Source of the DNA: an uncultured Eggerthellaceae bacterium
Lineage (GTDB): Bacteria > Actinomycetota > Coriobacteriia > Coriobacteriales > Eggerthellaceae
DNA: 43,570 bases
Direction: 5' to 3'
NCBI GenBank assembly: GCA_937892845.1
Contig: CALBGP010000015.1
Location: 1-43,570 of the forward strand
The notes below the pieces were generated by a model. It did no database searches, was not told where the DNA came from, and saw nothing but the letters and a program-made list of their open reading frames with translations. The position numbers were made by a program, and so were the translations under genes. Shown here piece after piece: positions 33,683 to 41,144 of this stretch (position 1 is the first letter of the stretch; every line of letters begins with the position of its first letter).

Positions 33683-34636
33683 ATGGTCCGTGAAGTGAAA
33701 CATCGAAGCATCCCAGACTCTTTGGAGGGTTCTCCTGTTTGGGCGTGCGTGCAAGACTATCTATCTTATCTGGCTGTCGAACGAGGGTCATCGCCTCGTA
33801 CGCTTGAATCCTACGGAAGGGATTTGCGTGATTGGTGCGCCTTTCTGATAGAGAGCGGAATAGTCGATGCGGCTTCGGTACGCCGCGAGCATGTGGTTGC
33901 CTATGAGGCGGACCTGCTTGGGCGTGGATATGCCCCGTCAAGCATGGAGCGGCATGTGAGCGCTCTCAAGGGATTGCATCGGTTTCTGGTGCGTGAGGGC
34001 GTGTGCCAGGCTGATCCGAGCGCATCGGTCGTTTTGCCGAAGGTTCCCGAACGCCTCCCTCAGGTGGTGTCCATCGCGCAGATGAACGAATTGCTTGATG
34101 CTGATTACGGCGAAGGGCCGCGCGCCATCCGCGACAGGGCCATCATGGAGGTGCTCTACGGATGCGGATTGCGCGTCAGCGAGCTGGTGGGGATGGATCT
34201 GCGCGATGCGCTTCTATCGGAGGGCTTCGTCCGCGTGTGCGGAAAGGGGCTCAAGGAGAGAATTGTCCCCATAGGCGGAAAGGCCGCATCGTCTCTGGCT
34301 GAGTATCTGGACGCGGGCAGGCCCTGCCTTGCATCCGCGGTGCGTCCTGTGCCGGCTGTTTTCCTCAATGCCAGGGGTGGGAGGTTGTCTCGGCAAAGTG
34401 TCTTCAGCCTTGTTGAAACGCGGGGCAGGATGACCGGCATTGAGGGCCTCCATCCCCATATGCTCAGGCATTCGTTTGCCACCCATATGCTTGAGGGAGG
34501 GGCGGATCTTCGTTCCATTCAAGAGATGCTCGGCCATTCCGATATCGCCACCACGCAGATATACACCCACGTGGATAGGACCCATATCCGCGAAGAATAC
34601 CTTGCCGCCCATCCGCGGGCGTCGGTCTCCCACTGA
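33683..34636 (+). CDS. xerD: Tyrosine recombinase XerD
   Basis: XerD-type recombinases resolve chromosome dimers at dif with XerC or act alone. The 317-residue product has an N-terminal SAM-like core-binding domain (YLSYLAVERGSSPRTLESYG) and the catalytic domain with R164 (GCGLRVSEL), K188 (GKGLKERIVP), H259 and R262 (HPHMLRHSFATHML), H285 (LGHSDIATTQIY) and the nucleophile Y294 (YTHV). All active-site residues are present. The first 15 residues precede the conserved domain, so a shorter start is possible. No mobile-element context is seen, which supports a housekeeping role; XerC cannot be strictly excluded. It is followed by a terminator and the dcw cluster. Confidence 0.93.
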   Translation: MVREVKHRSIPDSLEGSPVWACVQDYLSYLAVERGSSPRTLESYGRDLRDWCAFLIESGIVDAASVRREHVVAYEADLLGRGYAPSSMERHVSALKGLHRFLVREGVCQADPSASVVLPKVPERLPQVVSIAQMNELLDADYGEGPRAIRDRAIMEVLYGCGLRVSELVGMDLRDALLSEGFVRVCGKGLKERIVPIGGKAASSLAEYLDAGRPCLASAVRPVPAVFLNARGGRLSRQSVFSLVETRGRMTGIEGLHPHMLRHSFATHMLEGGADLRSIQEMLGHSDIATTQIYTHVDRTHIREEYLAAHPRASVSH

Positions 34637-34734
34637 ATCCCACCTGCGGCCCCCGAACGCTCTTCGGCTTCACCTTTCCACCATATTTGAGCAGGTTCTG
34701 CCTCATCCTTTCCACTTCATCCCACCTTCTTCTG

Positions 34735-34761
34735 CGACACCACATCTAGTGGTGTCGTTTT
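34735..34761 (+). terminator. Terminator between xerD and the dcw cluster
   Basis: A perfect 9-bp stem, CGACACCAC (34735-34743) with GTGGTGTCG (34749-34757), is followed by TTTT. It separates xerD from the mraZ promoter region. Confidence 0.88.
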
Positions 34762-34808
34762 GCGTGCCCCTATATCTTTTCCTGCGATGGGGAAGATGAA
34801 GCCTTGGT

Positions 34809-34876
34809 GTGGGTCAAATTGCTCCAAAATGAGCAAAAGTGTCATGAAGTGGGATAAAAATGCCATAAAGTGGGAT
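34809..34876 (+). promoter_or_regulatory. MraZ-type operator boxes upstream of mraZ
   Basis: GTGGG occurs at 34809, 34849 and 34870, and the related GTGTC at 34839. The last two copies share AAGTGGGAT. Start distances are 30, 10 and 21 bp, close to whole helical turns. MraZ proteins are known to bind repeated TGGG/GTGGG-like boxes before their own gene. The last boxes overlap where the -35 should be. Confidence 0.65.
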
Positions 34877-34884
34877 GCCTGTGG

Positions 34885-34890
34885 TAGAAT
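34885..34890 (+). promoter_or_regulatory. -10 element of the dcw operon
   Basis: TAGAAT (34885-34890) lies 46 nt before the mraZ start. The position 17 bp upstream reads GCCATA and is next to the MraZ boxes. Predicted transcription start is near 34897, upstream of a long GGGAGGAAGGGAGGG ribosome site. Confidence 0.55.
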
Positions 34891-34935
34891 GTTCGTCACG
34901 GAAAGCCCTGAAGGGAGGAAGGGAGGGAACATACG

Positions 34936-35385
34936 GTGCACAACCTTATCGGTGAATACGCCCATAAGATGGATGCAAAAGGCCGTACGTCGCTCCCCGC
35001 CAACTTTCGTAAGGACATTCCCGCAGATGCGCAATTGGTCATCGCCCCCAGCCCTACTGAGGATTACCTGTTCGTCTACCTCAAGGAAGACTACATCGCC
35101 TGGATCGACAGCATGTTCGAGGGCATCGGCGGCTACGACGTCAACGATGTCGATCATGTGCTGCTGCGCTCCGAGATGATGGGCGAGGGTCGCGATGCTG
35201 AAATCGACGCTGCCGGCCGCATCATGGTCGCAGCAGAGCAGCGCGCCATCGCCGGTCTTGAGAAGGACGTGGTTTTGGTGGGCAATGGCAACCGCATCGA
35301 GATTTGGGACGCGCAACGCCGCGAGGCGGCACGTGCGAAGGCTCGCTCCAAGAAGAGCTTGCTTTTGCGCCGCGCAGCGGAGTAG
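34936..35385 (+). CDS. mraZ: Transcriptional regulator MraZ
   Basis: MraZ is an AbrB-fold DNA-binding protein that controls the division and cell-wall operon. The 149-residue product begins (GTG start) with HNLIGEYAHKMDAKGRTSLP and has the second SpoVT/AbrB-like repeat at RDAEIDAAGRIMVAAEQR, then VVLVGNGNRIEIWDAQR. The DAKGR and DAAGR pair is the family signature. A strong purine-rich ribosome site precedes the GTG. The C-terminal tail is basic (ARAKARSKKSLLLRR). It is first in the dcw operon, just after GTGGG boxes it may bind, and 17 nt before rsmH. Confidence 0.95.
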   Translation: MHNLIGEYAHKMDAKGRTSLPANFRKDIPADAQLVIAPSPTEDYLFVYLKEDYIAWIDSMFEGIGGYDVNDVDHVLLRSEMMGEGRDAEIDAAGRIMVAAEQRAIAGLEKDVVLVGNGNRIEIWDAQRREAARAKARSKKSLLLRRAAE

Positions 35386-35402
35386 GAAGGCGCGCTCGAA
35401 CC

Positions 35403-36368
35403 ATGACAAACGAATATCGGCATATACCCGTTCTGCTTTCCGAGTGCCTCGAGCAATCACACCTTGAACCGCAGCATACGTTCGTGGACGCAACGCTCGG
35501 AGGAGCAGGACATTCAAGCGAAGTTGCAAAGCTGCTTGGGCCTGAGGGAACCTTGATCGGCATCGATCAGGACGAGATGGCCTTGGCGGCGGCAAAAGCT
35601 CGGCTGGGAACCATACCTGAAAACGAAGCACCCCGGATCGAGCTTTTGCGCGGCAACTTCGGCGACATGGACGCCTTGCTTCTGGAGGCGGAAGTGCCCG
35701 AGGTGAACGCGTTTCTGTTCGACTTGGGCGTTTCGTCCCCTCAGCTTGACTTTCCCGAGCGAGGGTTCTCCTTCAAGGAGGACGCACCCCTTGATATGCG
35801 GATGGATCCGGGTACACAGACTATAACCGCAGCAGAGCTCGTCAACACCTTAACCGCAGCAGAGCTCACCCGAATCATCCGCGATTATTCCGACGAGCGT
35901 TGGGCCAGCCGGATTGCGCAATTCATTGTCGAAGCGCGCGAGAAAGCCCCCATCACCCGCACCGGAGAGTTGGTGGAGATCATCAAGGCCGCCATCCCCG
36001 CATCTGCCCGAAGGGCAGGGGGACATCCCGCGAAGCGCACGTTCCAGGCGCTGCGCATCGAAGTCAACTCGGAGCTTTCAGTGCTCAGGAGGGGTCTCGA
36101 GTCGGCTGTGCGCTGGCTTGCCGACGGCGGGTACCTGGTGGTGATCAGCTATCACTCGCTTGAGGATAAGGTGGTCAAGGACGTGTTCGCCGAACATTCG
36201 CGAACGTGCACGTGTCCTCCGGATTTTCCGGTGTGCGTGTGCGGCGCAGAGCCGATACTCAAGATAGTCACCCGCAAACCCATCCTCCCCACGCCGGAGG
36301 AGATAGAGCGCAATCCGCGCGCCCGCAGTGCGAAGCTGCGCGTGGCGAAGAGGTTGCCAGCCAAATAA
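35403..36368 (+). CDS. rsmH: 16S rRNA (cytosine-1402-N4)-methyltransferase RsmH
   Basis: RsmH (MraW) methylates C1402 of 16S rRNA using S-adenosylmethionine. The 321-residue product has the opening HIPVLLSECLEQ, the SAM motif VDATLGGAGHS, GIDQDEMAL, DLGVSSPQLD and RGFSFKEDAPLDMRMD, and the late KRTFQALRIEVNSEL and SYHSLEDKVVKD. The ATG at 35403 is preceded by AGGAAGG. A 17-bp direct repeat (TAACCGCAGCAGAGCTC at 35824-35840 and 35851-35867, period 27 bp) duplicates TAAEL in the protein without breaking the frame. It is the usual second gene of the dcw cluster. Confidence 0.97.
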   Translation: MTNEYRHIPVLLSECLEQSHLEPQHTFVDATLGGAGHSSEVAKLLGPEGTLIGIDQDEMALAAAKARLGTIPENEAPRIELLRGNFGDMDALLLEAEVPEVNAFLFDLGVSSPQLDFPERGFSFKEDAPLDMRMDPGTQTITAAELVNTLTAAELTRIIRDYSDERWASRIAQFIVEAREKAPITRTGELVEIIKAAIPASARRAGGHPAKRTFQALRIEVNSELSVLRRGLESAVRWLADGGYLVVISYHSLEDKVVKDVFAEHSRTCTCPPDFPVCVCGAEPILKIVTRKPILPTPEEIERNPRARSAKLRVAKRLPAK

Positions 36369-36417
36369 ACCAAGAAGCCGACCGTAAACGCAGTTCAATC
36401 ACAGGAAGGGGGCCGGC

Positions 36418-36939
36418 ATGAGTGCGTACCAGACTCGCCGTACCTCCCGGTCGGCATCGCAGAGCCGTTCCGTCCGTTCCGAGCGCATGGCGGGATCCTA
36501 TATGTACGGATCCGCCGCTCCGGCATACGAATCCGAATCCGCCTTCGAGGTGGTCCGCAATCCGAAACCCCGTCAAGGCGTATCGGTTCTTCCCTCCGAC
36601 ATCATCGGAGTGGCAAAGCTCATCATCGTGGTCATCGCTGTGGTTGCCGCCATCGCGTGCGTTCGCGTTGCGTTCACTGCTGCCAGCGTGAGCATGTGCA
36701 TGGAATCTGAGACCATTTCCGCTCAAATCGAGACTGCCCGATCCCAGGGCAGCGATCTTGAGGTGCAGCGCAGCTATCTGTCGAACACGAGCCATGTGCG
36801 CGTGGCGGCTACGCAGCTTGGCATGGGTGCACCTGTGGCATCTTCCACCATCACCCTCGACCCTGATGTGGTGGCTCTCGATGCGGCCGGTAACCTCTCT
36901 CTGTCCGGCAGCATGGCGGCAATCGCCGCACAGGGGTAG
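36418..36939 (+). CDS. ftsL: FtsL-like cell division protein
   Basis: FtsL is a small bitopic divisome protein that works with FtsB/DivIC and activates septal wall synthesis. This 173-residue protein has the right topology: a polar Ser/Arg-rich N-terminus of about 60 residues (TRRTSRSASQSRSVRSERM), one membrane helix at about 66-88 (AKLIIVVIAVVAAIACVRVAF) and an external helical stretch (ISAQIETARSQGSDLEVQRSYL) that could form a coiled coil. Sequence similarity is weak, as usual for FtsL, so the call rests on topology and position between rsmH and ftsI. GGAAGGGGGCC precedes the ATG. Confidence 0.75.
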   Translation: MSAYQTRRTSRSASQSRSVRSERMAGSYMYGSAAPAYESESAFEVVRNPKPRQGVSVLPSDIIGVAKLIIVVIAVVAAIACVRVAFTAASVSMCMESETISAQIETARSQGSDLEVQRSYLSNTSHVRVAATQLGMGAPVASSTITLDPDVVALDAAGNLSLSGSMAAIAAQG

Positions 36940-36942
36940 GGC

Positions 36943-38652
36943 ATGCCCTCCCGTAAGGATTCTGGAGCGCCTCGTAGGCCGAATGCGGCATCTGCATCGT
37001 ACTCCGGACGCATCACCATCGTCCTCATCCTCTTTGCCGTCATTGCCCTGGGATGGGCGGCGCGACTGGTCTATCTTCAGGTCATCGCTGCCGACCGTCT
37101 GAGCAGCGAAGCGGCTGCCGCACGCACCATAAGCGTAGACCTGTCCCCTCGTCGCGGGACCATCTACGACCGCAATGGCAACATTCTTGCCAGCAGTGTC
37201 GACGCGACGACAATATACGCAAATCCCAAAGAGATAGAAAACGTTCCGGAGACGGCTCAGGCCCTTGCGGATTGCCTGGGCGGTGAGCTGGATGAATACA
37301 AGGCCCTTATTACGAAGGACACCACATTCGTCTACCTCAAGCGCAAGGCGGATGTGGATGTTGCCGAAAAGGTCAAAGACCTGGGACTGGAGGGAATCTA
37401 CTTCATTCCCGACACCAAGAGGGTCTATCCCTATGGCAGTGTGGCCGGCCAGGTGATCGGTTTCGTCAATATCGACGGTGAAGGCATTTCGGGCCTTGAG
37501 CTGTACTACGACGAGATTCTTTCCGGAACGCCGGGCAGGATGGTGGTCCAGACGGGTCTCGGCGGAATACCCATTCCCGGGGCCACGAAAACGGACATAC
37601 CTACCGTCGAGGGGCAAGATATCATCGTGTCGATCGACATAGAGATGCAGCGATATCTCGAAGAGACGCTCTCCGATGCCGTGACCGAAATAGGCGGAGA
37701 GGATGGAACGGCCATTCTGATGGACGCCGCAAGCGGAGAGATGATCGCATGCGCCTCCACCCCGTATTTCAATCCCGCGGATACCTCGGTTGTAGAGGAG
37801 GGGTCAACCCAGGTCAAAGGCATCACGAACGCCTTCGAGCCCGGCTCCATCTTCAAGACGGTATCGGCGATGGCGCTGCTTGAAGCACATGCCATCACGC
37901 CTGATGATGAGATATTCTGCCCGGCGGAAATCGAGGCGGATGGCTACAAGGTTTCAGACGCCCACGACAGAGACGATCAGACCATGACGTTTCGTGAGAT
38001 CCTCGATCAGTCGTCCAACGTCGGCATCTCGCTCGCTGTGGAAGACAGGCTCGGCTTCATGCCCCTTTACGATAAGATAGTCTCCTATGGGCTCAATGAG
38101 CCCACGGGTATCGATTATCCCGGCGAGGCGGGAGGGTATCTGCTCGAGGGTGACAAGTGGTCGCTCATTCAGTCGTACAACGTCTCCTTCGGTCAGGGCA
38201 TTTCCGTGACGCCCTTGCAGATGGTGCGCTTCTACGGGGCCATCCTCAATGACGGCGTGGCCGTGACGCCGCACTTCCTGATTGCCAAGCCGCAGATCGA
38301 TGAGGTTCCCGAATACCCGACCGAAACGATCATCACCGATGCTTCGGCGCTCGATACCATGGTGAGCATGCTCCAGACCGTTGTTTCCGACGGCACGGGT
38401 CGTGCGGCTGCCGTCGAGGGCTTCTCGGCAGCCGGCAAGACCGGCACCGCGGAGATTGCCAGTGAGACGGGCGGATACAAGGAAGGCTATTACAATCTTG
38501 ACTTCGTGGGCTTCATTCCGCACTCCACATCCTCTTTAGTATGTTTTGTGGGTGTTAACGAGGTTCCCTACGAGCGGCAGACCACCCAGGTCTTTAGCGA
38601 TATAATGACCTTTGCCGCTGAGCGGTACAAAGTCGTCCCGACGAAGGAGTAG
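36943..38652 (+). CDS. ftsI: Septal peptidoglycan transpeptidase FtsI (PBP3, class B)
   Basis: This class B penicillin-binding protein cross-links septal peptidoglycan outside the membrane. The 569-residue product has a cytosolic tail, one membrane helix (about 24-46, ITIVLILFAVIALGWAARLV), a dimerisation domain with RRGTIYDRNGNILA, and the transpeptidase domain with the active-site S302-x-x-K305 (EPGSIFKT), S357-S-N359 and K499-T-G. No PASTA domains are present. The length is typical of FtsI. It begins 3 nt after the FtsL-like gene and ends 7 nt before murF, so translation is likely coupled. In most dcw clusters murE comes next; here it does not. Confidence 0.95.
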   Translation: MPSRKDSGAPRRPNAASASYSGRITIVLILFAVIALGWAARLVYLQVIAADRLSSEAAAARTISVDLSPRRGTIYDRNGNILASSVDATTIYANPKEIENVPETAQALADCLGGELDEYKALITKDTTFVYLKRKADVDVAEKVKDLGLEGIYFIPDTKRVYPYGSVAGQVIGFVNIDGEGISGLELYYDEILSGTPGRMVVQTGLGGIPIPGATKTDIPTVEGQDIIVSIDIEMQRYLEETLSDAVTEIGGEDGTAILMDAASGEMIACASTPYFNPADTSVVEEGSTQVKGITNAFEPGSIFKTVSAMALLEAHAITPDDEIFCPAEIEADGYKVSDAHDRDDQTMTFREILDQSSNVGISLAVEDRLGFMPLYDKIVSYGLNEPTGIDYPGEAGGYLLEGDKWSLIQSYNVSFGQGISVTPLQMVRFYGAILNDGVAVTPHFLIAKPQIDEVPEYPTETIITDASALDTMVSMLQTVVSDGTGRAAAVEGFSAAGKTGTAEIASETGGYKEGYYNLDFVGFIPHSTSSLVCFVGVNEVPYERQTTQVFSDIMTFAAERYKVVPTKE

Positions 38653-38659
38653 TCCTCTG

Positions 38660-40081
38660 ATGCGTCTGAGCACGAAGCAGATAGTAGAAATTACGGGTGG
38701 CGACCTCGTGGTCGCCCCTCTTGATGATATGGGCATTATTTCCGGCCTGAGCTGGGACTCAAGGAAAATGCAGACCGGTTGGGCATATGCCGCCCTCCCG
38801 GGAGAGCGTGTGGACGGCCATGACTTCGTGGTTGCCGCCATTCAGGGTGGCGCTGCGTTGGCCCTGGTCAGCCGCGCGTTGGATGATTCTGCGCTGTCGC
38901 ATGCATCCCAGGCGGGCTGCGCTGTGGTTCAGGTTGAGGATGTCGCCTCCGCCATCACCGATCTTGCCCGTGCGTGGCGCGGCATGCTGAAGTGCAAGGT
39001 GGTGGGGGTAACGGGTTCTGTGGGCAAGACCACCACGAAAAGCCTCATCAAGTCAGTGCTTTCCGCCCGTTTCCGCACGTATGCCACGAAGGGCAATTTC
39101 AATAACGAGCTGGGAGCCCCCTACACGGTTCTTTCCGCTGAATCCGATTGCGAGATGCTCGTTTTGGAAATGGGCATGTCCTCGCTCGGTGAAATCGCGC
39201 ATATCTGCGAATTCGCCGCCCCCGATATGGGCCTTATCACGAATGTGGGTACGAGCCATATCGAATATCTGGGAACACGTGAGAACATCGCTCGAGCCAA
39301 GGCCGAGCTCATCGAGGCTCTTCCGGATGGCGGGGGCAAGGCATTTCTTCCCGCAACATGCGAGTTCAATGACCTCATCCGTTCAATCGCCGCCGTCGAT
39401 GAGCGCGGGGTCGATGTGGCCGTGTACGCGGGAGGACCCTCGTCGGACGTGTATGCCACGGATGTGGTGCTTGACGAGGAAGGGCATCCGCGGTTCACCC
39501 TGAATGCGGGCGGCCGACAGGTTCCCTGCTCTCTTTCCCTGCGCGGCCTGCACAATGTCGACAATGCATGCGGTGCGGCTGCCGTGGGCCTTGCGTGCGG
39601 GATCCCGCTCGAAGAGGTCGCCGAGGCGCTCGCCGCCGCCCAGCCCGAAGCGGGTCGTCAGGAATTCAAGAAGGCCGCCCGTGGTTTCACCGTCATCGAT
39701 GATTCCTATAACGCCAGCCCCGACTCGATGAAGGCCGGCCTCAGCATGCTCTGCTCGTGCAAGGTCGATGGACGCCGCATTGCGGTGCTCGGCGATATGG
39801 GAGAGCTCGGCGATGCTTCAGAACCGAGCCATCGGGAAGTCGGGCGTTTCGCCGCAGGCCTTGAGGGCCTTGACGCCCTGATCTGCGTCGGGGAGCTTTC
39901 GCGCGATATGGCCGATGCCGCTTTGAGCGCGGGGATGGATCCTGCGTGCGTGCATTGGGCCGATGGCGTTCCCGCCGCCGTTTCCGTTTTGGAGGGCTTG
40001 CTCGGTGCGGGCGATGCCGTCTTGGTCAAAGCGTCCCATTACATGGGGCTTGAACGCGTAGTCGAAGGGATCATCAGCTGA
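38660..40081 (+). CDS. murF: UDP-MurNAc-tripeptide--D-Ala-D-Ala ligase MurF
   Basis: MurF adds D-alanyl-D-alanine to the UDP-MurNAc-tripeptide using ATP, in the cytosol. The 473-residue product has the N-terminal substrate domain (ISGLSWDSRKMQTGWAYAALPG), the ATP loop GVTGSVGKTTTKSLI at about residues 116-130, GNFNNELGAPYTVL and EMGMSSLGEI, and the C-terminal ligase domain with IDDSYNASPDSM and AVLGDMGELG. The NxxN of GNFNNELG and the absence of a DAP-recognition motif support MurF over MurE. The ATG at 38660 is near GAAGGAG. Its stop shares a base with the mraY start (TGATG). Confidence 0.96.
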   Translation: MRLSTKQIVEITGGDLVVAPLDDMGIISGLSWDSRKMQTGWAYAALPGERVDGHDFVVAAIQGGAALALVSRALDDSALSHASQAGCAVVQVEDVASAITDLARAWRGMLKCKVVGVTGSVGKTTTKSLIKSVLSARFRTYATKGNFNNELGAPYTVLSAESDCEMLVLEMGMSSLGEIAHICEFAAPDMGLITNVGTSHIEYLGTRENIARAKAELIEALPDGGGKAFLPATCEFNDLIRSIAAVDERGVDVAVYAGGPSSDVYATDVVLDEEGHPRFTLNAGGRQVPCSLSLRGLHNVDNACGAAAVGLACGIPLEEVAEALAAAQPEAGRQEFKKAARGFTVIDDSYNASPDSMKAGLSMLCSCKVDGRRIAVLGDMGELGDASEPSHREVGRFAAGLEGLDALICVGELSRDMADAALSAGMDPACVHWADGVPAAVSVLEGLLGAGDAVLVKASHYMGLERVVEGIIS

Positions 40082-41118
40082 TGCTCGGTTTGTTCACGTC
40101 TTACCCCACATTCACCGTCTTCCTCGGTTTCGTCGTGGCTGCAGCCATCACCATGCTGCTCATGCCTGCATGGATCAAGCTGTTGCGTCGCGCCCATGTC
40201 GGACAGCAGGTCCGCGCTGACGGGCCGAAGAGCCATCTGGTCAAGCAGGGCACGCCCACTATGGGCGGCGTCATCATGCTTGTCGCCATCATCGTGTCGA
40301 TCATCCTCGTCGCATCGCCGAGCCTTGCCCTTGTCGCGGCTTTGCTTGCCACTGTTCTGACCGGTGCGCTCGGCCTGTTCGATGATGCGTCGAAGGTCAT
40401 CCATGAGCGTTCGCTGGGTCTGACTCCTAAGGGAAAGCTCATCGGCCAGTTCTCCATCGCCCTCATCTTCACCTTCGTGGCCATCAATTGGCTGGGAATC
40501 GAGCCGGTGGTTGAGATTCCGTTCATCTGCTCGCTTGACCTCGGTGTGCTCGATACCGTTTTCACCGTCGGGGGGATGGAGCTGCATATTCCGTGGCTCT
40601 ATGTCCTGTTCTGCGCCATTCTGCTTGCAGGCATGAGCAATGCCGTCAACCTGACCGACGGCCTTGATGGCTTGGCCGCAGGCACCATCATGGTGGTCAT
40701 GCTGGTCATGGCGGCCATCTCCTACCGCGCGGATATGCTGCCCATGGCGGTCTTCAGTGCCACCATGGCCGGTGCGTGCGTAGGGTTTCTCTGGTTCAAT
40801 TCCTATCCCGCGGATATCTTCATGGGGGATACCGGATCTTTGGCCTTGGGCACCGCGCTGGGTTGCATCGCCATCCTGACCAAGACCGAGGTCTTCTCCC
40901 TGATCATCGGCGGTCTATTCGTGGCTGAAGCCATGTCAGTGCTTTTGCAGGTTCTGCATTTCAAGCGTACCAAGAAGCGCCTGTTCCTTATGGCGCCGTT
41001 GCACCATCACTTCGAGAAAAAGGGATGGAGCGAAACCAAGGTGGTCATTCGTTTCTGGATCATCTCCGGCATGCTTGCCGCCACCGGTTTCGTGATGTAT
41101 TTCGTCTCCGGCCTTTAG
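40081..41118 (+). CDS. mraY: Phospho-N-acetylmuramoyl-pentapeptide transferase MraY
   Basis: MraY joins UDP-MurNAc-pentapeptide to undecaprenyl phosphate to make lipid I at the inner membrane face. The 345-residue protein has about ten membrane helices. Signatures are KQGTPTMGGVIML, FDDASKVIHERSLGLTPKGK, NLTDGLDGLAAG (about 191), FMGDTGSLALG (about 249) and PLHHHFEKKGWSETKVVIRFW (motif centred near 308; only its core HHHFEKKGW need be read). All catalytic Asp and His residues are present. It overlaps murF by one base and is followed by murD after 26 nt. Confidence 0.97.
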   Translation: MLGLFTSYPTFTVFLGFVVAAAITMLLMPAWIKLLRRAHVGQQVRADGPKSHLVKQGTPTMGGVIMLVAIIVSIILVASPSLALVAALLATVLTGALGLFDDASKVIHERSLGLTPKGKLIGQFSIALIFTFVAINWLGIEPVVEIPFICSLDLGVLDTVFTVGGMELHIPWLYVLFCAILLAGMSNAVNLTDGLDGLAAGTIMVVMLVMAAISYRADMLPMAVFSATMAGACVGFLWFNSYPADIFMGDTGSLALGTALGCIAILTKTEVFSLIIGGLFVAEAMSVLLQVLHFKRTKKRLFLMAPLHHHFEKKGWSETKVVIRFWIISGMLAATGFVMYFVSGL

Positions 41119-41144
41119 GCCGCCGGCTCCGGGAGGACCTTCCA

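Noticed and set aside
33683..34636. XerD as an integrase of a mobile element
   Set aside because: No attachment-site repeats, phage or transfer genes are nearby, and the sequence fits a housekeeping Xer protein.
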